Part shown: in pieces, positions 25,050-31,642 of the stretch | How the letters are laid out: every line of letters starts with the position of its first letter | How positions within the stretch are numbered: the stretch's first letter is position 1 | NCBI GenBank assembly: GCA_002501065.1 | Contig: DLRK01000076.1 | Location: forward strand, 8,544-40,185 | DNA from: Akkermansiaceae bacterium UBA7890 | GTDB lineage: Bacteria; Verrucomicrobiota; Verrucomicrobiia; Verrucomicrobiales; Akkermansiaceae | Direction of reading: 5' to 3' | DNA: 31,642 nt | Program-made: the position numbers and the translations under genes | Notes under the pieces: generated by a model | Seen by the model: the letters and a program-made list of their open reading frames with translations, nothing else | What the model was told of the DNA's origin: nothing | Database searches by the model: none

Positions 25050-28000
25050 TCAAGGTCTGGTCACCCGCAGGCGGAGGAAGGCCCGGTCCGGCCCGTCCGG
25101 GAGGGGAGCGGTCGCACGGTAGACCACGAGGGCGGTGCCCTGCAGGGGGTCTCGAATGATGGCAGTGCGTTCGAATCCCGTGAGGGCCTCCCAGGAGGCC
25201 AGGTCGCTGGTTTGCTCGAGAGTTGTCCCGAGGTCGGAAGCGAGCAGATTGAGCCGGATGGTCACGGTGAGATGTCCCGTCTGGTCAAGGGCCAGGAGGG
25301 GACTTCCCGTGTCAGGCCCCGGGATGGAGTCACTGCTTCCGGTTGCATACTCCAGGAGAGCTTCGAGACCGTCCTGATCGTCATCGGCGGAGGGATCGCC
25401 GTTGAAGGTGGTGCGGTGGGAGCTTCCCGGGGTTCCCATGGACTCGGAGCTGTTACGCCAGTTCAGGGCGTCGCTGGGATCGCTGGCAGGATCGTGGTGC
25501 CGCAGCACCAGGCTGTGGCCCGCCCCGTCGGCCTGGGTGGGCCACTGGAGGCCGTCATTGTAGGTGAAATCCAGCAGGATGTTGCCGAGAGAGTCTGCGA
25601 GGACAAGTTGTTCGCCGTCGTTGTCGAGCAGGCCCGCGTACTCGCCTACCACGGGAAGGCCGGAACCGTAGGTTGCTTCAAAGGCGGTCCGGTTGGAGAC
25701 CAGGAGCAGATGCTCGCCCGGGGCGAGGCGGGTGTTGAGGGGAAAGGTGAAGGCGATTCCCGTGATGAATTCCGCCTGGCCCAGTTCGATGGTTTCCGTG
25801 TCGGAGTGGTTGACCAGTTCCACGAACTCAAGGTCTTCGGACGGTCCGGGCGGGTTGTACATGAGCTCCGAAAGAGCAAGAGTGGAGGAGTCTGCGAGAG
25901 TGCCGGCGAGGAAACAGGCTTCGTTCAGGGCCGACCATTCCGTGCCGTTGAGGACGCGGGCCCGCAGGAGGGCGCTCCCGGTGAAGACGGGGGGGGCAGT
26001 GTAGGGGACGGCACTTGGGGAGACTGAATTGCCACCTGCGTCGGGATCACGGGGATCCGAGCCGTCCATGGTGTAGTAGATGGTGCCATCCGGGTTGGGA
26101 TTGCTGATGGTGAGCGCCTGTCCCAGTGCCACGTTGCCCCCGTGCTGGCGGAAGCGGGGGGCATTGGTGGCAGGGTAGAGACCGCGGCTGCGCAACTGAC
26201 TCAGGAGCACGCCGCCACGCCGGGGGATGTAGGTGCGGAGAATCCAGGACTGGTTCTCCAGGTAGTGATCGTTCCTGGTGTAGCGATCAAAGTCCGATTG
26301 CGGCCATCGTCCGGGGTCGACGTCGTAGCGGAAATCACCCCAGCGTGCGGATTCCGCCACTACGGCCCGGTCCATCAGGTCCGAGCGGGTCCTCCAGATC
26401 GCACCGGCGGTTGTGGACGAGAGGGCTCCGCCATTGAAGAGATGCCGATGGGTGCGGTCGGCGAAGCGCATGAGATATTCGGGGTTGGCAACGAGATCCT
26501 GGTGCAGACCGCTGGGGCGTCCCGTTCCATTGCGGCCGGTCACGTTGGTGTTGAGGGCGTTGGAAAGAGGTTGCGGATTGTTGATGACCCCGGCTCCATT
26601 CGGCGAAATGGCGAATTCCGAATCCCAGGGCAGCATGAGGTAGCCGGCGCCTCTCCTGCGTTTCCGGGCCGCCCGCCAGTTGTGTCCGTCCCAGTCGGTG
26701 TTTCCCACGAAAAAGTTGAGCAGCATGTAGTCGATGAGGGAGTCCACGTCGAGGTAGTCCTGGATCGCGGCGTAGCGGGCGGGATCGGCGATATTACCGT
26801 TGGCGATCGCGATCATCGTGTTCCAGGCCACCGTGTCGCCACTGCGGGGCTGGCCGGAGCTGAGAGCATCGTAGTCTTCGCTCTCTCCGCCGAAGTAGGA
26901 AGCCATGAAGTTTCCGTCCGGGCGTTCGTGCACATGGTAGAGACCCCAGTAGAGTCCGTTGAGATAGAGGTGAACCCATCGCCCGTGCGTGCCGGGTTGT
27001 CCCATGGCGAGGTAGAGGTCGTTCACCCACTGGTCCCGGTTGTACTGGGCGTGGCGGGCCTGGTAGTAGTGCCGATGCGTCCAGGCGAAATTGAATCCCG
27101 CCCGCAGTTGGAGAAAATCGAATTCCTCGACCGCCGACTCACCGAAGGGAGCATCCTTGAAGAGAGGATAGTTCAGTTTTCCGGATCCGTAGTCCCGGCG
27201 GAAGCGCAGGCTCAGGCTGTGTTTGGGGATGTCCGGGTTGCGGCTGCTCCCGCCCTGGATCCGCATGCCGGCATTGATCTGGAAGCCCGGTTCGGAGTCA
27301 TCCGGGCTGATGAACTCGGCTGAGACCGACCGCTCCCAGGCCTCTCCCTGGCTCTGCGGGTTCTGGTAGATCCCCGATGTTCCGAACATTTCGTCAGGGT
27401 CGATCGCAATGGAGAGGGTGGGGAAGGCCTTGAGGGCTTCCAGCATCTGAGGGCCGTCGAGGGGGTGGTTCACCACCTCGGGATCCATGTGGTAGTGGGC
27501 GGGTTCACCGGCCCAGGTGCGGGGATAGCCGGGGATGACGGCGGGTTGTTGGACGACATCCGCAAGAAAGAGGTAGGTCTGGGTGTCGACGTTGGTGGGG
27601 GCGAGTCCTTCCTTGAAGGCGGCTGCCCGGAGGGTGGTGGTGGTGCCGATGTCCAACGGGGTGTGGTAGAGCGTGCCGTTGGCAGGGGAGGGCTCGGTTC
27701 CGTCGGTGGTGTAGTAGATCCCGGCATCCGGGGTAGCGGTCGTGATCGCTACCGAAATCGCGGTCTGGTAGAATCCCCGGTCCATGCTGAAGGTGGTGTC
27801 CTCCACGAAACCGATTACGCCTCCGCCCTCGTTGGGCGCTCCCGGGGTGGGAGTGAGGAAGAAACCGTTGAGGCCGTAGGCCACGTCTTCCTTCTGCTCC
27901 GGATACCCGGGGGAAAACCCGCTCACCACGGTTGCTCCATCGGGAGCCACCAGGGCAAGGTGGTCTCCAGCCGAGCGAAGCGCGAAGTTGGTGTGCAGAT

Positions 28001-29378
28001 TGCCGCCCGCATCGACGTAGTCATTGCGGTCCTGTTGTGAGGCGAAGACCACGAGGTAGCCGCCGCCGGGCACGAGAGTAGCGGCTGGAAAGGGCCAGCG
28101 GGTGGGTTCCGAAGCATCGTCGGTCAGGAAGTAGCCCCCGAGATCGAGGGGGACGAGGTTGGGATTGTGGATCTCTATCCAGTCGGGGTTGTTCCCATCT
28201 CCGTCGAGCAGGCTCGCCCGGTTGAACGCCACAAACTCGCTGATGACCGGGTGCAGCAGTTGTCCACCCACGACGACCTGAAGGCCGGCGCTGGCACTAC
28301 CCTCACCATTGGTGGCGGTCAGGGTGTAGAAGGTTGTTTTTTCCAGGGTGAGTTCGAGGGAGCCTCTGCCGTCAATCGTCTGGCGGTCGACCGGTCCGAT
28401 TCCGGGCGCGATCGAGAGGGTGTCCGCGTTGCTTGCATCCCAGGAGAGGGTGACCGGCGAGTCCGGGGTGACGGATGAAGCACTGGTTGTGAAACTGTTG
28501 ATGACAGGCAGCGGTGCCGGGGGGTCAAGGGCCAGCGCGCCCTGGTTGCAGACGGTGGCCAGATCCTCATCCGAGAGGATTCCGAAGTGATCGCCGGTCT
28601 GGAAGATGGCGAAATCGTCGAGGGCTCCGCCAAAATCGTTGGAACCCGATGCGGCGGCATCATCGGCCGCGAGGAAGGCACCGTTGGAGTGAAGGTCAAT
28701 CGGTCCGGTGCCGAGGGAGGCTGGAGATTTGGTGGCGGCGGTGATGGCGGCGGGGGAGACGGGTCCGCTATCTTCCAGGACGGTCAGTTTCAGGGCAGAT
28801 CCGTCCCCGGTGGTAGAGTCGTAGCGGACCGCCACGAAGTACCACGTTCCATCAGTGCGCAGGTTGAGGGAGTGAGTGTGCTGGGTGCTGGTGGCTCCGT
28901 TCCCGTCACGCAGAAGGACGCGCACGCTGTCGCCGGGATTGGCACCCAGGTCGATACGGATGCCGTTGGCACCGTTCGAGGTCCCGGTCATCGTCTCGTA
29001 GATACGGTCAAAGGCATTGAGGGTGGTGGGACGCATCCACCAGGTCATCGTGAATTGATCGACGGGACGGACATCGGTCCGGGTTCCGAGGTTTATCCCG
29101 CCCCGCAGGGCGAAGTCGCAGGCGGTTCCGAAGGCCGGGTCGTGGGCGGCCACCCCCCGGGTGACGCTGGCGGAGTTGATGAGGACTCCATTATTAATGC
29201 CCAGGGAGTCGATGACGGTGTCGGTGCCGCCGGGAGGGTCATCAAGGGCATAGTGGGCAACCAGATCGGCAGGGGTGGGAGAGGCGCCGAGAAGAAGGAA
29301 AACGCAGGCAACCAGGAGGCCACGCGGGTGCCGGTTCTCTGCCGTGGCCAGGGGGCGGGCCATGGAAAGGGGGTTCAT
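25050..29378 (-). CDS. Secreted CotH-kinase / lamin-tail giant protein
   Basis: The product is 1442 aa from ATG 29378; an in-frame ATG at 29363 is possible. A signal peptide (GLLVACVFLLLGASPTPA) precedes: a LamG-like domain (about 39-285); an Ig/PKD-like domain (290-372); a lamin-tail domain (376-515, SEFVAFNRASLLDGDGNNPD); a chitobiase C-terminal-like domain (527-605, GIYYTTDGTEPSP); a CotH kinase-like domain (650-1065); a second chitobiase-like domain (1076-1154, TIYYTMDGSDPRDP); a second lamin-tail domain (1165-1320); an Asp-rich segment (DPSADDDQDGLEALLEYATG); and a terminal domain ending FLRLRVTRP. CotH core motifs are visible: GLYWGLYHVHERPDGNF, NTDWDGHNWRA near 893 and LPWDSEFA near 917. 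CotH proteins are atypical kinases; in bacteria of this group they are large exported proteins of unknown substrate. Confidence 0.9.
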   Translation of the reverse strand: MNPLSMARPLATAENRHPRGLLVACVFLLLGASPTPADLVAHYALDDPPGGTDTVIDSLGINNGVLINSASVTRGVAAHDPAFGTACDFALRGGINLGTRTDVRPVDQFTMTWWMRPTTLNAFDRIYETMTGTSNGANGIRIDLGANPGDSVRVLLRDGNGATSTQHTHSLNLRTDGTWYFVAVRYDSTTGDGSALKLTVLEDSGPVSPAAITAATKSPASLGTGPIDLHSNGAFLAADDAAASGSNDFGGALDDFAIFQTGDHFGILSDEDLATVCNQGALALDPPAPLPVINSFTTSASSVTPDSPVTLSWDASNADTLSIAPGIGPVDRQTIDGRGSLELTLEKTTFYTLTATNGEGSASAGLQVVVGGQLLHPVISEFVAFNRASLLDGDGNNPDWIEIHNPNLVPLDLGGYFLTDDASEPTRWPFPAATLVPGGGYLVVFASQQDRNDYVDAGGNLHTNFALRSAGDHLALVAPDGATVVSGFSPGYPEQKEDVAYGLNGFFLTPTPGAPNEGGGVIGFVEDTTFSMDRGFYQTAISVAITTATPDAGIYYTTDGTEPSPANGTLYHTPLDIGTTTTLRAAAFKEGLAPTNVDTQTYLFLADVVQQPAVIPGYPRTWAGEPAHYHMDPEVVNHPLDGPQMLEALKAFPTLSIAIDPDEMFGTSGIYQNPQSQGEAWERSVSAEFISPDDSEPGFQINAGMRIQGGSSRNPDIPKHSLSLRFRRDYGSGKLNYPLFKDAPFGESAVEEFDFLQLRAGFNFAWTHRHYYQARHAQYNRDQWVNDLYLAMGQPGTHGRWVHLYLNGLYWGLYHVHERPDGNFMASYFGGESEDYDALSSGQPRSGDTVAWNTMIAIANGNIADPARYAAIQDYLDVDSLIDYMLLNFFVGNTDWDGHNWRAARKRRRGAGYLMLPWDSEFAISPNGAGVINNPQPLSNALNTNVTGRNGTGRPSGLHQDLVANPEYLMRFADRTHRHLFNGGALSSTTAGAIWRTRSDLMDRAVVAESARWGDFRYDVDPGRWPQSDFDRYTRNDHYLENQSWILRTYIPRRGGVLLSQLRSRGLYPATNAPRFRQHGGNVALGQALTISNPNPDGTIYYTMDGSDPRDPDAGGNSVSPSAVPYTAPPVFTGSALLRARVLNGTEWSALNEACFLAGTLADSSTLALSELMYNPPGPSEDLEFVELVNHSDTETIELGQAEFITGIAFTFPLNTRLAPGEHLLLVSNRTAFEATYGSGLPVVGEYAGLLDNDGEQLVLADSLGNILLDFTYNDGLQWPTQADGAGHSLVLRHHDPASDPSDALNWRNSSESMGTPGSSHRTTFNGDPSADDDQDGLEALLEYATGSSDSIPGPDTGSPLLALDQTGHLTVTIRLNLLASDLGTTLEQTSDLASWEALTGFERTAIIRDPLQGTALVVYRATAPLPDGPDRAFLRLRVTRP

Positions 29379-29388
29379 GAAGAGCTTT

Positions 29389-29410
29389 TCCGGGAGAGAT
29401 CACTCCCGGA
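29389..29410. promoter_or_regulatory. 8-bp inverted repeat just before the CotH start
   Basis: TCCGGGAG-AGATCA-CTCCCGGA ends 11 bp upstream of the minus-strand ATG at 29378. It could form a leader hairpin covering the ribosome-binding zone or serve as an operator. The rest of the 253-bp gap (29379-29631) shows nothing else supportable. Confidence 0.4.
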
Positions 29411-29631
29411 TAGTGATGGTCCCATCGGCCGGGGGATGGTCAACCCCTAAGATGGCGAGGACGGAGCGTCGCTACGTCTGGTTTTTCCAAATGGATATGG
29501 CTGCCTGAATGGGAAAGATCCCATCCAGTTGCTTCCGTTCCGGGAAGGGTCGTGGATTGGCACGCCAAGCCTTCAACCCGACGCGGGGAATCGGTTCGTC
29601 CTTTCCCCTGATTTCAGCGGTATCACCCGGT

Positions 29632-30240
29632 CTATCGTTTCCGGCGGAGGAAAAGGCTGCCGAGTCCCAGGAAGGCGAGGAGAAGGGAACCGGGTTCGGG
29701 AACACCTACCTGGATGGCGCTTCCATCATCCTGGATGGCCCATTCATGAATGACGCCACCGGCCTGGTTGTTGTTCTGCAGGGTCACCCGCATCCACCCG
29801 TAGGCCGTGCTATTGTCGTTGAGGACCAGGGAGAAGCCGAGATAACCGGGTGTTCCCGGGGTGAACTCCGGGAAATGGGAAGTGGGTATCCCGGATGCGC
29901 CGAAGCCCGTGGAAGTCGTGCTGCTGGCGTCCACCGTGTCGCCGATGCCGAGCTGCTGCAGGGAATCAATATTGCTCGTGCCGGTTCGGACCGGTTGCCA
30001 GCTCGGACTGGTGGCCGCCTGATCGGCGTCGTTGGTGACCGCTCCGCCTCCGAGGAGGAAGTTGGCATCGCCTCCGGGAAGTCCTGCGGCGGTGCTTGAG
30101 GTGGTCCCGGTTTCAAGATCCACCGCGATGCCTTCGAAGGTGGTGGGGATCGGGATGTTCTGGTGCGGGAACCAGAGGATGGCTCCCGGTGCCGTGGTGG
30201 CAACTCCAAGCAGGAAAATGGCGGACAGTGCGTTTCTCAT
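29632..30240 (-). CDS. PEP-CTERM sorting-signal protein
   Basis: From ATG 30240 the product is 202 aa with a signal peptide (MRNALSAIFLLGVATTAPGA); the longer frame upstream of this ATG runs into the preceding gene and is rejected. The middle is Thr/Ser/Gly-rich with no enzyme motif (for example YLGFSLVLNDNSTAYGWMRV, a fold often seen in PEP-CTERM proteins). The C-terminus is a complete exosortase signal: VGVPEPGSLLLAF, LGLGSLF, then LRRKR. The 37-bp gap to the stop of the upstream right-edge gene on the same strand suggests one operon. The protein is expected to be exported and cut at the PEP motif by an exosortase encoded elsewhere. Confidence 0.88.
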   Translation of the reverse strand: MRNALSAIFLLGVATTAPGAILWFPHQNIPIPTTFEGIAVDLETGTTSSTAAGLPGGDANFLLGGGAVTNDADQAATSPSWQPVRTGTSNIDSLQQLGIGDTVDASSTTSTGFGASGIPTSHFPEFTPGTPGYLGFSLVLNDNSTAYGWMRVTLQNNNQAGGVIHEWAIQDDGSAIQVGVPEPGSLLLAFLGLGSLFLRRKR

Positions 30241-30277
30241 GAGAATCTGGGTTTGCAGGGTTCCTGTGAAAGGGGAC

Positions 30278-31642
30278 TTATGGGTTGATTTGGACTTGGA
30301 TTCGACCGAAGCGGGCCTTGCCTCCGCTGTCTGGCAGGACAAGGGGCATTTTGAGTTGGACCGCTTCGATCCTGATGCCGTCATCTCCGGTCCCGGTGGC
30401 GATGACCTCCGGTGATTCGGCGGCGTTCTCGAAGGTGGTCAGGTCACGACTGAACTGGTCCGTGAAGGCAAGCCCCACCGCGGCGTAATCGGTGCGGCGC
30501 GCGTAGCGCATGAAGACTTCCCCGGTGGCCGGATCAACCCAGAAGGTGAGTCCTCCGTGCTGGGTGATTTCTCCGTTGGGTCCGGGATTGCTCACTTCGA
30601 GGGAATTGGCGGAGCTGTTGGGCCCGTCCGGGTTGAATCCGTAGGCGAAGTCGAGCAGGTTGGAGAGTCCGTTGCCATTGGCGTCATTGCCGTCGGCTCC
30701 GTCACCGGAGTTGGACGCGCTGCCGAAGAAGGCGAGGCGCCAGGCCTCCTGGGTGGTGAGGGCACTGCCTGCGGCCTTGACATCATCGAGGTAGATGCCG
30801 CCGCTGACACCGGTGTCGGTGCTGCCCGCGACCCGGAAGGCAATCTGGGTGATGGTGGTGGCATTGCCGGCGTAGGAGAGTTCACCGGTGATGGTGTCCG
30901 GGGCAGGGGTGGCGCCGAGCGGGAACTTCTCGATCTGGACGCAGTAGCCCGTGCTGGTGAGTCCGATCCGGACGTTCGACATGCGGTTCTCGTTCCAACC
31001 GCCACTGTTGTCGAAGTCTTGCACGTTTCCGAGGGGAGTCTTCGTGCCGCTGCTGTCCACGTGAAAGAGTTGCTCGTGAGCGGCCCCGTTGTTGTTGGCA
31101 TCAAGGAAGAGTTCGAAGGACTTGTTCCCGGCCTCATCGAGGCCGATGATGGTGGTGCTCTTGGCGGTAGAGTTGCTCTGCGTCCGCCGGGTGGCGAGAT
31201 CGAAGGCAATCACCCCGGTGTTGGATCCGCTGATGTCGATGGCTCCGTCGAACTGGGCGTAGACATCCTGCGTTGCCGCCGGACGATCGAGGCGCAGGGC
31301 ATTGTCGACGCCGTCTCCCTTCGCGTCGGCTCCGGTCTCGGCGATGACGCCCGGATCGCTGCCGGCTGCGTCAGCGGTAAAGACGTTGGCCCAGTTGCCG
31401 ACCGAGGTCCCCAGATTGGCAGCGGAGGGGGCGTCCCCGTTGAGGAGGGTGCCGCCCGGCGTGGCGGCCGGATCAATCCCTTCGAAGTCAGCGTTGAAGA
31501 CCACCTGGCCGGTGCCATCGGCGATGGTGGCGGTGGCGGTATGGGGGGGGGTCCTGGCCGCGACGATTGCACCGAGTGACGTGTCATTGGAGCGGCCTTC
31601 GGCGTAAATCTCCCACAACTCGGCCCGGGTGAGAGCACGGTT
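30278..31642 (-). CDS. Modular surface protein, 5'-truncated by window edge
   Basis: The minus-strand frame is open at the right edge (first visible codons NRALTRAELWEIYAEG), so the N-terminus is missing; 454 aa are visible. The first residues look like the end of a LamG-type domain (LTRAELWEIYAEG), then a Calx-beta-like ending (TATATIADGTG). A roughly 247-aa module follows (about residues 46-292) that is clearly homologous to residues 1443-1692 of the 2390-aa protein: compare DAKGDGVDNALRLDR, DISGSNTGVIAFDL and EQLFHVDSSGTKTPLG. An Asp/Asn-rich segment (GDGADGNDANGNGLSNLLDF) and a terminal beta domain ending FGRIQVQINP complete it. An in-frame TTG at 31618 is not a plausible start because the domain continues upstream. 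Function unknown; a surface or matrix role is inferred. Confidence 0.85.
   Translation of the reverse strand, partial: NRALTRAELWEIYAEGRSNDTSLGAIVAARTPPHTATATIADGTGQVVFNADFEGIDPAATPGGTLLNGDAPSAANLGTSVGNWANVFTADAAGSDPGVIAETGADAKGDGVDNALRLDRPAATQDVYAQFDGAIDISGSNTGVIAFDLATRRTQSNSTAKSTTIIGLDEAGNKSFELFLDANNNGAAHEQLFHVDSSGTKTPLGNVQDFDNSGGWNENRMSNVRIGLTSTGYCVQIEKFPLGATPAPDTITGELSYAGNATTITQIAFRVAGSTDTGVSGGIYLDDVKAAGSALTTQEAWRLAFFGSASNSGDGADGNDANGNGLSNLLDFAYGFNPDGPNSSANSLEVSNPGPNGEITQHGGLTFWVDPATGEVFMRYARRTDYAAVGLAFTDQFSRDLTTFENAAESPEVIATGTGDDGIRIEAVQLKMPLVLPDSGGKARFGRIQVQINP

Noticed and set aside
26142..27323. 393-codon plus-strand frame antisense to the CotH gene
   Set aside because: Val/Gly-rich shadow; the minus strand holds clear CotH motifs across the same bases.

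Overview
The window looks like a chromosomal segment of a GC-rich member of the Verrucomicrobiota. The family mix points there: a Verru_Chthon-cassette-A-like pseudopilin, two PEP-CTERM proteins with Arg-rich tails, a ThuA-domain protein, a CotH-kinase/lamin-tail giant, a secreted PhoD-type phosphatase, and giant LamG/Calx-beta/cadherin-like proteins. No rRNA, tRNA, CRISPR array, integrase or transposase was seen. Most genes encode exported or membrane proteins, so the segment reads as a secretome and cell-surface region.

Layout. 1-1658 (minus): 3'-truncated secreted propeller-like protein. 1659-2464: the only long gene-free stretch, with direct repeats, an AT-rich tandem repeat, an FNR/NNR-like palindrome and a strong hairpin. 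2465-6755 (plus): NnrS-family membrane protein, an unrecognised multi-pass membrane protein, and a secreted PhoD-like phosphatase. 6902-7435 (minus): small exported Cys protein with a degenerate duplication. 7514-7849: remnant of a di-heme oxidoreductase. 7872-8465 (plus): PEP-CTERM protein. 8548-9825: AraC-type regulator divergent from a BFD-like [2Fe-2S] protein with a Cys-rich tail, with a Fur-like palindrome between them. 10050-11973 (plus): exported alpha/beta hydrolase overlapping a PL10 pectate lyase, convergent with a ThuA protein (11981-12700, minus) and a small secreted protein (12769-13458, minus). 13632-17516 (plus): orphan Verru_Chthon-A-like pseudopilin. 17790-24962 (plus): 2390-aa surface protein. 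25050-29378 (minus): 1442-aa CotH protein. 29632-30240 (minus): second PEP-CTERM protein, directly downstream of a 5'-truncated LamG/Calx-beta-type protein that runs off the right edge (30278-31642).

How the genes may work together. The hydrolase, PelA and ThuA genes suggest pectin or polysaccharide breakdown. AraC plus the BFD-like protein suggest an iron-responsive pair. NnrS, the Cys protein and the di-heme remnant hint at nitrogen-oxide or metal redox physiology. The giant proteins form a modular surface family. Two share a roughly 250-aa module with no name known to me. Three share an Asp-rich segment followed by a terminal domain ending in a short R-x-x-V-like, Pro-terminated motif. The 2390-aa protein appears to carry two LamG-like modules, each nested inside a split cadherin-like domain.

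All family calls come from reading translations by eye; no database search or structure prediction was run.
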